Below, piece by piece: positions 1 through 9,130 of a DNA stretch of 64,000 nt; the first letter of the stretch is position 1; each line of letters starts with the position of its first letter. Position numbers and translations under genes: made by a program. The stretch comes from Rhizobium sp. J15 (GTDB taxonomy: Bacteria; Pseudomonadota; Alphaproteobacteria; Rhizobiales; Rhizobiaceae), in NCBI RefSeq assembly GCF_002531825.1, contig NZ_NWSX01000009.1:124001-188000 (forward strand). Reading direction: 5' to 3'. A model generated the notes under the pieces. The model did no database searches and was not told where the DNA came from. It saw only the letters and a program-made list of their open reading frames with translations.

Positions 1-1627
1 GGCCGAGCGATTCAATGAGCCCGCTGGTCTCGGCGATCGGGATGAAGACATCCGGCGAGACGGGACCGTGGCCCGGACGGTTCCAGCGGACCAGCGCCTC
101 GACGCCGTTCAGCGCTTGCGTCGCCGCATCGACCAGCGGCTGGTAAACGAGCGTCAAATCGCCGCTTTCGATCGCAACCCGGAGGTCGATCTCCAGCGCG
201 TTACGCTGTTCCCGATCGGCATCCATCGACGGATCGTACAGCGTCATGCGCGCGCGGCCTGCCTCCTTCGCCTTGTACATGGCAAGATCCGAGCGGCGCA
301 CCAGCTCCTCGCGGCTGATCGTGCCGGCAGGCGACATGGCGATGCCGATGCTTGCCCCGACGACGACGACGCGGCGGCCGATCTCCAGCGGCTCGGCAAG
401 AAAATCGAGAATCTGTTCGGAAAGCTGCAGGGCGGCGGCATGTTCTCCGTCGGAGAGAAAGGCGATGGCAAATTCGTCGCCGCCGATGCGGGCGAGAACC
501 GCGCCTTGAGGAATGAGCACGGCGAGACCGGCGGCGACCGCGCGGATCAGCTGATCGCCGGTGCCGTGGCCATAGCTGTCGTTGACCTCCTTGAAGCCGT
601 CGAGGTCGAGATAGAGGAGCAGCACGTTGCGCCTGGTCTGGCGCGCCTCGGCAACGAAACGATCGACGGCGAGCCCGAGGCCATCGCGATTGGAAAGGCC
701 GCTCAGCCTGTCGCGCAGCGCCTCCTCGCGGGCGCTGTTTTCCTCGCCCTTCAGCCGGCGGCCGGCAAGCCAGCCGATGACCAGCAGCACCATGAAGAAC
801 AGGCCTACCAGCCCGAGCGCCTGAAGGACCATCGGCCGAACCTGCGCATAGGCGATATCGCCGGGCGAACGCGAGATCCAGACGAGCTTGCCGAGCGTTG
901 TTCCCGAGGGATCGGTGATCGGCACGAAATAATCGGCTTCGAAGGCCGGCGGCGCCAGCCTCAGCCCGCCGATGACATAGGTCTGACCGAGCGCCGTCAC
1001 CCTGTCGTCGTCGAGATGGCGGGCGAAAACGAGATAGCGGTGCTGGCCGGCAGGCGCGTCGAGCTCACCGGATTTTTTCCGCACCAGCGCCACGCCGACG
1101 GCGGCAATGCCGCGTTTGGTGGTGACGAAGCCGACCGCCTGCGGACGATCGGCGGGACCTGCCGCCTTCACCCTGTCGTACAGGGTCCAGAGCGAGGGCG
1201 CGAAGAAATCCGCGAGCGGCTCGGCCATCGGCTGGCCGTCGCGATAGGCGATGATCGCCTTCTTCTGATCGTCGATGACGATCGCCATGTCGAAAAGCGG
1301 GCTGTTGACCGACATCTCGCCGTAATTGCTGACCGTCCAGGCCATGCCGTCAGGCGCGTAGACATTGGCTGCGGCATCGTCCCAGGCGGCATAATCGTCA
1401 AGCGTGGCGCCGAGCTGCTCCTCGAAGGTCTTCATCGCGCCGATCGTCGTTTCGCGCGAGCGCTCGTCATCGAGAAGATTGGCATTTCCGGCCACGCGTT
1501 CGAGCGCCGTCAGCACCATGATGGTGACGACAGCGACGATGACCGCGAAGGAGAAAAGCACGCCGGTGACGGTGATGTGACGGCCTATTCCCGATCCCTT
1601 GCTCTGCGACTTGGCAACTGTCTGCAT
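1..1627 (-). CDS. CHASE4-GGDEF-EAL cyclic-di-GMP protein (C-terminus cut by window edge)
   Basis: Membrane-bound protein predicted to make and/or degrade cyclic di-GMP. Reading from ATG at 1627, residues about 20-42 form a membrane segment, followed by a periplasmic region of about 220 residues resembling a CHASE4 sensor and a second membrane segment near residue 270. Next comes a GGDEF domain with an intact motif (RIGGDEFAIAF near residue 380), and then the start of an EAL domain (NGVEALVRW near residue 509). The frame is still open at base 1, so most of the EAL domain lies outside the window and its catalytic state cannot be judged. The intact GGDEF motif argues for cyclase activity or GTP binding. 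It stands alone; the next gene leftward in transcription is not visible. Confidence 0.9.
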   Translation of the reverse strand, partial: MQTVAKSQSKGSGIGRHITVTGVLFSFAVIVAVVTIMVLTALERVAGNANLLDDERSRETTIGAMKTFEEQLGATLDDYAAWDDAAANVYAPDGMAWTVSNYGEMSVNSPLFDMAIVIDDQKKAIIAYRDGQPMAEPLADFFAPSLWTLYDRVKAAGPADRPQAVGFVTTKRGIAAVGVALVRKKSGELDAPAGQHRYLVFARHLDDDRVTALGQTYVIGGLRLAPPAFEADYFVPITDPSGTTLGKLVWISRSPGDIAYAQVRPMVLQALGLVGLFFMVLLVIGWLAGRRLKGEENSAREEALRDRLSGLSNRDGLGLAVDRFVAEARQTRRNVLLLYLDLDGFKEVNDSYGHGTGDQLIRAVAAGLAVLIPQGAVLARIGGDEFAIAFLSDGEHAAALQLSEQILDFLAEPLEIGRRVVVVGASIGIAMSPAGTISREELVRRSDLAMYKAKEAGRARMTLYDPSMDADREQRNALEIDLRVAIESGDLTLVYQPLVDAATQALNGVEALVRWNRPGHGPVSPDVFIPIAETSGLIESLG

Positions 1628-1776
1628 TACGGCTCCCTGACCGCAGGACTTTGCCAGCCAAGGGTTCAAAAACGTTTAAGCAACCACTGCTAAAGATCTC
1701 CAGCGATCAATTTCTGTACCTGCCGCTGATGCGAAGGTTCAACCAAGCAATGTCAGTCACTTAAGGCCGATGAGAG

Positions 1777-3150
1777 TTAACCCGCCTTGTGGTTGCCTTT
1801 CGGGAATTGGGCCGCCAGTTCGCTATACCACTTGCCGCTTTTCTTCGCTGTACGGATCTGGGTTTCGTAATCGACATGGACGAGGCCGAAGCGCATGCGG
1901 TAGCCTTCCGCCCATTCGAAATTATCCATCAGGCTCCAGGCGAAATAGCCGCGCAAGGGATAACCGTCCTTGATGAGATCGGCGACGACAGCAAGGTGAT
2001 CGCCGACATAATCGAGACGCATCACATCGTCGACCTCGCCGCCGACCACATCGGTGTTGTCGCAAGCGCCGTTCTCGGTGATGTAGCACTCCGGCAGTTC
2101 GTAGCGGCGATAGAGGTCCTCGACCAGGAGCTTCAGCCCCGGCGCATAGATTTCCCAGCCGATATCGGTCTTGACGTCGCTCGCCGGCGGCGCTTTCACC
2201 GTCCAGGGGAAATCGCCCTTGCGTTCGGCATCGTCGGTGACGCGCTCGGGCGTGTAGTAGTTCAGCCCCCACCAGTCGAGCTTCTGGCTGATCAACTTCA
2301 GGTCGCCGTCTTCGATGACAGGCATGCGGTCGCCGAGCGCCTCGACGAATTCCTTCGGATATTCGCCCTTGAAGACGGGATCGAAGAAGGCGCCGTTGTG
2401 GAACTGATGCGCGCGTTCGGCGGCGGCGAGATCGGCCGGGCTGTCGGAACCCGGGATGACCGAGGCGGCATTGAGCACCAGGCCGACGGGCACGTTGGGA
2501 GCTTCGGAACGGATCGCCTCGACCCCGAGGCCGTGGGCAAGGTTCATATGGTGCATGGCGTGAAGGGCAGCCTGCATGTTGCGCTCGCCGGGAGCATGGA
2601 TGCCGTAGAGATGGCTCAGCCAGACGATGCACCAAGGCTCGTTGAAGGTCGCGACGGCGTCGAGACGGTCGCCGAGGCGGCTCATCACCGTCTTGGCATA
2701 ACGCTGAAAAGCGTAAGCTGTCGAGCGCGCCGTCCAGCCGCCGTCACCGGCCAGCAGCAACGGCAGGTCCCAGTGGTAGAGCGTCGCGAAGGTCTTGATC
2801 CCGCGCGCCTTGCAGCCGTCGACAAGCCGGTCGTAGAAATCGAGCCCCGCTTCGTTCACCGGGCCTGTGCCATCGGGAATGATGCGCGGCCAGGCGATGG
2901 AGAAGCGATAGGCTTCAACGCCCATCTCCTTGATCAGATCAAGGTCCTGCTCCAACCGGTTGTAATGGTCGCAGGCAATGTCGCCGTTATCGCGATTGTG
3001 GACGCGGCCAGGCATGTTGCAGAAAGCGTCCCAGATGGATGGCTTGCGGCCGTCGGTCTTGCTCGCGCCTTCGATCTGGAAGGCCGCGGTGGCAACGCCG
3101 AAGGTAAAGTCACCGGGAAAGCGGCTGGCAAGCGTCTTGGCATCGATCAT
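1777..3150 (-). CDS. GH1 family beta-glucosidase
   Basis: Cytoplasmic retaining glycosidase of family 1, 457 residues, the usual length for one GH1 (beta/alpha)8 barrel. The acid/base motif is TFNEP (near residue 169) and the nucleophile motif is ITENG (near residue 358), so both catalytic glutamates are present. The N-terminal FPGDFTFGVATAAFQIEG matches the conserved GH1 entry strand. The start is placed at ATG 3150, just before this strand; the open frame runs further upstream to 3321, but that extension has no family similarity. Likely substrate is cellobiose or another beta-glucoside; specificity cannot be read from sequence. No transporter is adjacent. Confidence 0.93.
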   Translation of the reverse strand: MIDAKTLASRFPGDFTFGVATAAFQIEGASKTDGRKPSIWDAFCNMPGRVHNRDNGDIACDHYNRLEQDLDLIKEMGVEAYRFSIAWPRIIPDGTGPVNEAGLDFYDRLVDGCKARGIKTFATLYHWDLPLLLAGDGGWTARSTAYAFQRYAKTVMSRLGDRLDAVATFNEPWCIVWLSHLYGIHAPGERNMQAALHAMHHMNLAHGLGVEAIRSEAPNVPVGLVLNAASVIPGSDSPADLAAAERAHQFHNGAFFDPVFKGEYPKEFVEALGDRMPVIEDGDLKLISQKLDWWGLNYYTPERVTDDAERKGDFPWTVKAPPASDVKTDIGWEIYAPGLKLLVEDLYRRYELPECYITENGACDNTDVVGGEVDDVMRLDYVGDHLAVVADLIKDGYPLRGYFAWSLMDNFEWAEGYRMRFGLVHVDYETQIRTAKKSGKWYSELAAQFPKGNHKAG

Positions 3151-3413
3151 CTCTAATCCCCGTCTCTCAGCATGTGGACTGACCGTTGGGCCGGATTTAG
3201 CCAAGCCGAAAAGCAAAGTACAGGTCTCGGCCAAGAAAAACTGCAACGTTGCAGTAGGAAGGGCGGAACGGCCATGATCGGCATCGTTTAGCCGCTCCGG
3301 ACATTCGCCTTCCCGCCGCAACCGATCTCATAACGCGAATGTCAGCAGGCGTGACTTGCTGCCGAGGCGGCGATCGCTACACAGCGAAGACATTGCAACA
3401 TGAAAGGAACCCA

Positions 3414-3815
3414 ATGCTGTCTTCGATCCATCTGCTGCAGCCCCATCTGCTGAGCCTGCTGCGCATCATCTCCTCGCTCGTGCTTTTCAGCTACGGAACG
3501 CAGAAGATCCTGCATTTTCCGGCCGCGGGAAGCGTGCCGCCGATGGGCTCGCTCTCCTGGATCGCCGGGCTGATCGAACTCACTCTCGGCTTCCTCGTCC
3601 TGATCGGATTCCAGACCCGCATCGCGGCCTTCGTGCTCTCCGGCCTGATGGCCTTCGCCTATTTCATCGGCCATGCGGGAAAGAGCTTTTATCCCGCGCA
3701 GAACGGCGGCGTCGCGGCAATCCTGTTCTGCTTCGTATTTCTCTATCTAGTGGCGGCAGGCGCCGGGCCGCTCAGCGTCGACAGCCTGATGAAGCGCAAC
3801 CGCGCTGCGGCCTGA
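3414..3815 (+). CDS. DoxX family membrane protein
   Basis: Small integral membrane protein of 133 residues with about four hydrophobic segments. SLVLFSYGTQKILHFP and the following GLIELTLGFLVLIGFQTR are typical of the DoxX/SURF4 family. The start at ATG 3414 is preceded by AAAGGA at good spacing; the upstream extension to 3339 has no membrane character. DoxX proteins have been linked to redox or quinone-associated functions, but none is proven here. It is divergent from the GH1 gene and shares a 263-bp intergenic region with it. A second, unrelated DoxX-type gene lies at 40873-41316. Confidence 0.85.
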   Translation: MLSSIHLLQPHLLSLLRIISSLVLFSYGTQKILHFPAAGSVPPMGSLSWIAGLIELTLGFLVLIGFQTRIAAFVLSGLMAFAYFIGHAGKSFYPAQNGGVAAILFCFVFLYLVAAGAGPLSVDSLMKRNRAAA

Positions 3816-4006
3816 CGAATGACGGACAGGCCGAGGCGGTCAATGATCGCCTTGGCCTTTTTGCAGGCTCCGCGCCGCTCCAGGCCTAGACCCCAATCGA
3901 CATCCAGGATTCCCAAATCGGTTGCTGACTGATTCACAGGATGCCGTACGAAGCAAAAATGCCATAGGCTGCTCCAGCGCCTTCATAATATGTCCCGCGA
4001 TTGCCC

Positions 4007-5029
4007 TCAGTATGCCTGGGCCAGAATCTGTCCGGAAAGCCGGCCGTAGACGCGTCGTGCATTCTGTTCGAAAATCTTCGCGCGGTCAGTGTGCTGAAGA
4101 TGCTGGGTGTTGTTGAGATACCAGCCTGTATCGTCGAAATTACGGGATGTTTCTGGATCGATGCCCTTTACTGCACCCATCATCTCGGTCGCGAAGAGGA
4201 TGTTGTCGATCGGCACGACCTTTGTCAGAAGATCGATACCGGGCTGATGATAGACGCAGGTGTCGAAGAAGACGTTTTTCAGCAGATGCTTGGCAAGAGG
4301 CGGCTGCTTCAGCTCCTGCGCCAGGCCACGATAACGGCCCCAGTGATAGGGTACGGCGCCGCCGCCATGAGGAATGATGAATTTCAGCTTCGGAAATTTC
4401 TCAAAGAGGTTTCCCGATATGAGCTGCATGAACACCGTCGTATCGGCATTGATATAATGCGCGCCGGTGGTGTGGAAATTGCAGTTGCACGAGCCACTGA
4501 CATGGATCATCGCCGGGACGTCCAGCTCGACCATCTTTTCGTAGAGGGGGAACCAGATTTCGTCGGTCAGCGGCAGACCGGTCCAGTTGCCGCCGGAAAC
4601 ATCGGGGTTGAGGTTGCAGCCGACAAAACCCAGGTCCGTCACGCAGCGTTCCAGTTCCTCTATGCAGTCGGAAGGCGTGCCATGCTGTGATTGTGGTAAC
4701 TGGCAAACACCCACGAAACGGTCGGGAAATAGTCTGCAGACGCGGTGAATGAGATTGTTGCTGTGGCGCGTCCATTCGCGGCTGACGGCAAGATCACCCA
4801 GATGATGTCCCATCGCTGACGCCTTGGGCGAGAAAATGGTCAGATCGATACCGCGCTCCTTCTGGATGCGCAGTTGGGCTGCAGAAAGGCTTTCCCTTAT
4901 CTCGTCGTCGCTTATGGAGGGATAGGCCGGAGCGGCCTTTCCTGCATTGAAGGCTTCCAGTTGCGCTGCGCGCCATGCATCGTGCGCGGCCGGAGCGGTT
5001 GTGTAATGTCCATGGCAATCGATGATCAT
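4007..5029 (-). CDS. Amidohydrolase, 4-oxalomesaconate hydratase-like (LigJ type)
   Basis: 340-residue amidohydrolase_2 TIM-barrel enzyme. The metal-binding N-terminal motif is IDCHGHYTT, and later histidines occur in AMIHVSG and FIIPHGGGAVPYHWGR; the ATEMMGAVKGIDP stretch resembles LigJ-type 4-oxalomesaconate hydratases. Those enzymes hydrate 4-oxalomesaconate to 4-carboxy-4-hydroxy-2-oxoadipate in gallate/protocatechuate 4,5-cleavage. Related family members are decarboxylases (ACMSD, gamma-resorcylate), so the exact reaction is inferred. It is the last gene of the ABC transporter operon read from 7702 leftward, 60 bp after the binding-protein gene and with a hairpin in the gap. No ring-cleavage dioxygenase is in the window. 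Confidence 0.75.
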   Translation of the reverse strand: MIIDCHGHYTTAPAAHDAWRAAQLEAFNAGKAAPAYPSISDDEIRESLSAAQLRIQKERGIDLTIFSPKASAMGHHLGDLAVSREWTRHSNNLIHRVCRLFPDRFVGVCQLPQSQHGTPSDCIEELERCVTDLGFVGCNLNPDVSGGNWTGLPLTDEIWFPLYEKMVELDVPAMIHVSGSCNCNFHTTGAHYINADTTVFMQLISGNLFEKFPKLKFIIPHGGGAVPYHWGRYRGLAQELKQPPLAKHLLKNVFFDTCVYHQPGIDLLTKVVPIDNILFATEMMGAVKGIDPETSRNFDDTGWYLNNTQHLQHTDRAKIFEQNARRVYGRLSGQILAQAY

Positions 5030-5058
5030 CAGAAAATGCTCTCGCTCTGGTGGTTTGA

Positions 5059-5081
5059 GGGCGGGCCGTTACTGCCCGCCC
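5059..5081 (-). promoter_or_regulatory. Intercistronic hairpin between binding-protein gene and hydratase gene
   Basis: Perfect 8-bp GGGCGGGC/GCCCGCCC stem with a 7-nt loop, beginning 8 bp after the stop codon of the solute-binding-protein gene (transcribed leftward). No T-tract follows on the transcribed strand, so it is more likely an mRNA stabiliser or partial attenuator than a full terminator. Confidence 0.55.
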
Positions 5082-5089
5082 ATTTTGGA

Positions 5090-6100
5090 TTAGAAACCTT
5101 TCTTGGCCGCCTTTTCCGCATATTCATTGGTAAAGAGGGCCGAGATGGAGCCGGAAGTGCCGCCGCCTGCATCCTTCAGGAAGTCGTTGGCTAGGCTCAC
5201 GCCCTGTTCCGTGAGGACGGGTGTTTCGGCATAGGCCCGCCTGTTGTTCTCGAAAGCCAGCCGGTAGATTTCGGGGTCGGTCTTCGAATAGAACTGCTTG
5301 GCAGCCTCCATCGCCTTTTCCGGATCGTTTTTGATCAGGGCTAGAGCGCGACCGATGGCTCGAACGACGCCTGTTGCGACATCCGGGTTTTTCTGCAGCC
5401 AGTCTTCCCGCGCGATCAGGGTGATGTTCGGGAAACCTGCGAAAGGCTTGTACTGACCCTTTGCAAGGTCCAGAAGCATGACGCCCGAATAATCCTTGAT
5501 GGCGATATCGGAGGTCGGAGACGACAGGGAGAACCCGTCGATACGGCCCTGCGAGAATGCAGCAAGCATCGGTCCGGCAGTGCCGAGAGGCACGAGCGTC
5601 AAGTCGCGGTCGGCGTCGATCTTGGCAGCGGTCGCCAGATGACGCAGCAGTTTGTCGCTGGTGCTTCCGGGACTGGTGATGGCAATGCGCAGCCCCTTCA
5701 GCATCGCAAGCCGTTCTTCGATGGTGCTCGTCTCCTTCAGCCCGACCTTTTCAGCAGCTTCCTTGGTGATGACGATATTGCTCGCGAACTGCTGCATGAC
5801 ACCACCAAAGATCTTGATGGGAGCACCTTTTTCCCGTGCCGTGATGGCGCCTGTCGGATCGCCGATCTGAACCTGCGCATCGCCGCCGATCACCGCCGTC
5901 AGTGCAGGGGCGCCGCCCTTGAACACGATGACCTCAGGCTTGATCTTCTCCTCCTCGAGATAGCCCATGCCCCTCGCCACGTAGAGCGGGAAGTAGAGAA
6001 AGCCCTCGGATGCCTGTCCGAATACGACTTTCGTGTCCTCGGCCACTGCGGTCGATACGGGACCCAAAAGCAACAATGCGATCATGAATGCTCGTAGCAT
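5090..6100 (-). CDS. ABC transporter solute-binding protein (NMT1/SsuA-like)
   Basis: 336-residue periplasmic binding protein with a cleavable signal peptide (hydrophobic residues 3-20, likely cleavage after AVA-ED). The following VVFGQASEGFLYFPLYVARGMGYLEEE is the pattern of the NMT1/SsuA/TauA family, which binds sulfonates, nitrate, thiamine precursors or aromatic acids. ATG 6100 is preceded by a strong AGGAGGAGA site. It is third in the operon ATPase-permease-binding protein-hydratase, so the ligand is probably the substrate of the hydratase pathway, for example an aromatic acid or a tricarboxylic ring-cleavage product; this is inference from context. Confidence 0.88.
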   Translation of the reverse strand: MLRAFMIALLLLGPVSTAVAEDTKVVFGQASEGFLYFPLYVARGMGYLEEEKIKPEVIVFKGGAPALTAVIGGDAQVQIGDPTGAITAREKGAPIKIFGGVMQQFASNIVITKEAAEKVGLKETSTIEERLAMLKGLRIAITSPGSTSDKLLRHLATAAKIDADRDLTLVPLGTAGPMLAAFSQGRIDGFSLSSPTSDIAIKDYSGVMLLDLAKGQYKPFAGFPNITLIAREDWLQKNPDVATGVVRAIGRALALIKNDPEKAMEAAKQFYSKTDPEIYRLAFENNRRAYAETPVLTEQGVSLANDFLKDAGGGTSGSISALFTNEYAEKAAKKGF

Positions 6101-6122
6101 GTCTTCTCCTCCTCGATAATTT

Positions 6123-6890
6123 TCACACTGTAATCTCGCGCTCGGCTTCCACTGTCTTCCAGGGAAGAAGCGCCTTTTCGATCGCGTTGACGCTCACATT
6201 CAAAAGCAGCGCGAGGATCATGATGGCAAACAGCGCCGCGAACGTGCCGGCCGTATCGAACTCCCCGGTGGCATGCGCAAGAAGGAAGCCGAGCCCGCGA
6301 TTGGCCGCGATGATTTCGCCGACGATCGCGCCGATCAGGGCATAGGGAACCGAAAGCCGCAGACCGGCGAATACCCATGTTACCGCGGAGGGAATGACGA
6401 CCTTGGTAATGAGATGGCGCTCCGTCGCGCCCATCAGACGAAGGATCGATATCTGTTCGCGGCTGACGTTTCTGACACCGGTGAACGTATTCAGGAACAC
6501 CAGGAAGAACACGATGGAAGCCGCGAGATAGATTTTCATATCAAGGCCGATACCGAACCAGAGAATGAAAAGCGGGGCGAGCGCCGCCTTCGGCAGGCTG
6601 TAAAATCCCATCAGGAAGGGGTCGAGAATCTTAGCAAGCGTTTCGAAGCGGCCCAGCATCAAGCCAAGCGTCATGCCGATGGCGCTACCCAGCGCAAAGC
6701 CGCCGAGCGCTTCAATGCTGGTGATGCCTGCATGATAAAACAGCGATCCATCCTGCACCGATCCCCAGAACGAGTGGAAGATGTCGGCAGGCGTCGAAAT
6801 GAAGAACTCCATCTTATAAGCTGGCGACAAGATCTGCCAAAACAGAAGAATGGCGGCAAGAAAGGCGAATCTGATCAGGTTTATAATCAT
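6123..6890 (-). CDS. ABC transporter permease (SsuC/TauC-like)
   Basis: 255-residue inner-membrane permease of the BPD_transp_1 family with about six membrane segments. The cytoplasmic EAA loop is visible as ILRLMGATERHLITKVVIPSAV near residues 145-166, followed by GLRLSVPYALIGAIVGEIIAANRGLGFLL, typical of SsuC/TauC. ATG 6890 overlaps the TGA of the ATPase gene by one base (TGATG), which indicates translational coupling. A GTG one codon upstream is possible but less likely. Confidence 0.9.
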   Translation of the reverse strand: MIINLIRFAFLAAILLFWQILSPAYKMEFFISTPADIFHSFWGSVQDGSLFYHAGITSIEALGGFALGSAIGMTLGLMLGRFETLAKILDPFLMGFYSLPKAALAPLFILWFGIGLDMKIYLAASIVFFLVFLNTFTGVRNVSREQISILRLMGATERHLITKVVIPSAVTWVFAGLRLSVPYALIGAIVGEIIAANRGLGFLLAHATGEFDTAGTFAALFAIMILALLLNVSVNAIEKALLPWKTVEAEREITV

Positions 6891-7702
6891 CACTTCACTC
6901 CCAACGCCTCTTGAGCAGCCAATTCAGGTGTCAGGAGGTGCCAAAGGCGCGCACATTCCTTCTGATATTCGGGATCGAAGCGAAGAGCGCTGATGTCGCG
7001 GTCACGGGGAAGCTTGATGTCCACGATCTCACGGATGGTGCCCGGACGCGCGCTGGACACGACGCAGCGGTCCGACAGCGAGACGGCTTCGTCCACATCG
7101 TGGGTCACGAAGATCACAGTCTTGTTCAAGCGCAGTGAAAGGTTGCGTAATTCGATCTGCAGGCGAAGACGCAGCTGGGCATCCAGCGCCCCGAATGGTT
7201 CATCCATGAGCAATGTTTCGGGATTGTAGGCCAGCAGACGAGCCAGAGCGCAACGCTTGCGCATGCCGCCGGAAAGCTGAGAGGGATAGGAATTCTCAAA
7301 TCCCTTCAAGCCCACCGTCTCGATAAGGCTGGCGATGGTCGATGCCGTTTCGTTTGAGGACTTGCCTGCGATCTCCAGCGGGACGGCGATATTTTTGCTG
7401 ACCGTGCGCCAGGGAAGCAGATGGTCCGCCTGAGTCATGTAACCGACGGAATTATTGATGCCGGTTACAAATTTGCCACGATACTGGACCTTGCCAGTGC
7501 TTGGCGCGAACAGACCGGCGGTCATGTTCAGAAGCGTGGACTTGCCACAGCCCGATGGCCCCAAGAGGCAGAGAAACTCTCCCTCGCGCACTTTCAGATT
7601 GATGTCGGTCACTGCCGTCAGTTCGCCGAACTTTTTCTCGACGGACGCGAAGTCGACAAGTGTGCCCTGCTGTTTTGGCGTCGAATTTATATTGTCAGCC
7701 AT
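6890..7702 (-). CDS. ABC transporter ATP-binding protein (SsuB/TauB-like)
   Basis: 270-residue ATPase subunit. Walker A is GPSGCGKST (near residues 53-61), the signature is LSGGMRKR, Walker B is LLMDEPFGALD and the H-loop is FVTHDVDEA. The order and length match the nitrate/sulfonate/taurine importer ATPases. It is the first gene of the four-gene leftward operon, with AGGAGGAG 5 bp before ATG 7702. The divergent neighbourhood and the LysR gene just upstream suggest LysR control. Confidence 0.92.
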   Translation of the reverse strand: MADNINSTPKQQGTLVDFASVEKKFGELTAVTDINLKVREGEFLCLLGPSGCGKSTLLNMTAGLFAPSTGKVQYRGKFVTGINNSVGYMTQADHLLPWRTVSKNIAVPLEIAGKSSNETASTIASLIETVGLKGFENSYPSQLSGGMRKRCALARLLAYNPETLLMDEPFGALDAQLRLRLQIELRNLSLRLNKTVIFVTHDVDEAVSLSDRCVVSSARPGTIREIVDIKLPRDRDISALRFDPEYQKECARLWHLLTPELAAQEALGVK

Positions 7703-8008
7703 TAGTCTCCTCCTGAAATACTAGGGAGACATACGGCATCATATTCCGATAAGTTGTACTGCCGAACTTAGCCTCCCATAGCCTCGACCGGAATCTGAGG
7801 CAGTCAGTCGGCTAAGTCCAATATCTTATTTGCTTACAGTTATTTGGAATGCATATAAGCACTACAGCGAATAGCGAAGGCCGCCTGCGGCTTTTCGCTC
7901 AGAAATCCCGTCGTAAATATCTGAATATAGAGCAGAATTATTAGTTTTGGCCGAACGGAGCTGAGCTCTTCTCGAGCCAGACCTCTTACGATGCAGCTGT
8001 CATCGGGC
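7703..8008. other. Intergenic region: operon promoter region and possible lysR terminator
   Basis: This 306-bp AT-richer stretch separates the lysR stop from the ATPase start, both read leftward. It holds an inverted repeat ACTTAGCC (7766-7773) / GGCTAAGT (7810-7817), spaced like a LysR-type activation site. It also holds an imperfect stem AGCGAAGGCCGC/GCGGCTTTTCGCT at about 7871-7902, which could end lysR transcription although it lacks a T-tract on that strand. No coding frame of interest was seen. Confidence 0.4.
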
Positions 8009-8932
8009 TCAGGCGGCCTTCACGACATGTATTCTGTCGTCAAGGACGGCTTTGGCCGTATCCCAGAACCGGTTCACTACCCTGGATTGCTCACCGGAGC
8101 GCATCGCAAGCATGAAGCAGCTATTGGCATCGGGTGAGTTGATAGGCCGTGAAACAACATAGGGCGTGCCGATGCGGGAGTAGCATTCCGGCATGATCGC
8201 CACGCCGATACCGGCGGAGACGAGACCGAGAACGGTGGAAAGCTCGTGTCCTTCCTGCACTACCTTGGGCTCGAAACCCGCCGCTGCGGACAGATTGCGG
8301 ATCAGGTCCTGAACGCTGCAACCGACTTTGCGCGAAACGGCGACGAACTGGTGAGACGCCAGATCCTGCATATCGATCGGTTGACCGGGAGCCGCCAGGG
8401 GATGATCCTCCGGCATGAACACCATCAGCCGGTCCCTCCACAATTCCTGAACATCGGCACCCATACGTCCTGTGAACCGGTAGTGAGGGCGCAGGATACC
8501 GAGATCGATCTTTCCATCCTCAAGGGCCTCGAACTGGTTTGCGGAAGACAGATTACGAAACTCCAGCCTGACATTCGGATAATCACGGCGAAACCGCTTT
8601 ATCAGCGTGCTGAAAATATCGAGCATCGGAACCGAGCCGGTAAACGCGATGCGCAAAACACCGGCCTGTCCGTTGACCGCCTGCCGGATGACTTCTGCCG
8701 CGTCGTCCATGTGACTCATGGCTTTGCGCGCATGGTCCAGAAACAACACGCCCGCATCGGTAAGCTCGACGCTGCGGCGAGTTCGCTTGAGGAGAACGAT
8801 GCCCAGTTCGTCTTCCAGCGCCTTGATCTGCAAACTCAGCGGCGGCTGGCTGATATTCAGATATTCGGCTGCCCTGCTGAAATTGAGATGCTCGGCCACT
8901 GCTATGAAATAACGAAGCTGTCGATCGTTCAT
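8009..8932 (-). CDS. LysR family transcriptional regulator
   Basis: 307 residues, usual LysR length. The N-terminal winged HTH is RQLRYFIAVAEHLNFSRAAEYLNISQPPLS (positions within residues 4-36), followed by a periplasmic-binding-like effector domain beginning near residue 90 (GVLRIAFTGSVPMLDI). ATG 8932 is chosen because GGAAGGA lies 5 bp upstream; 15 further upstream codons are open but unlike the family. It lies between the hydratase/ABC operon (downstream, same strand) and the divergent VOC/dehydrogenase genes, so it probably activates both in response to the imported compound. Confidence 0.92.
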   Translation of the reverse strand: MNDRQLRYFIAVAEHLNFSRAAEYLNISQPPLSLQIKALEDELGIVLLKRTRRSVELTDAGVLFLDHARKAMSHMDDAAEVIRQAVNGQAGVLRIAFTGSVPMLDIFSTLIKRFRRDYPNVRLEFRNLSSANQFEALEDGKIDLGILRPHYRFTGRMGADVQELWRDRLMVFMPEDHPLAAPGQPIDMQDLASHQFVAVSRKVGCSVQDLIRNLSAAAGFEPKVVQEGHELSTVLGLVSAGIGVAIMPECYSRIGTPYVVSRPINSPDANSCFMLAMRSGEQSRVVNRFWDTAKAVLDDRIHVVKAA

Positions 8933-9130
8933 GTCATTCCTTCCACATGCGATCCTCTTGCATTTATTCATTAGCACAGGCCGCGCCCGCTGTAGTTATT
9001 TATTTTTCGTATATCAGACCGCATTGGAACAAATTGGACAGGCCGCCTGCCTGCCACGTAAGACCGGATGAATATCTGCCCGACGCAAGATCGTAGCAAC
9101 CGACCGCGTCATCGCATTCCGGAGGAAAGA

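Noticed and set aside
68..1693. Long rightward open frame opposite the GGDEF/EAL gene
   Set aside because: Its translation has no family features, while the minus strand has GGDEF, EAL and membrane segments in one frame. It is a high-GC antisense shadow.
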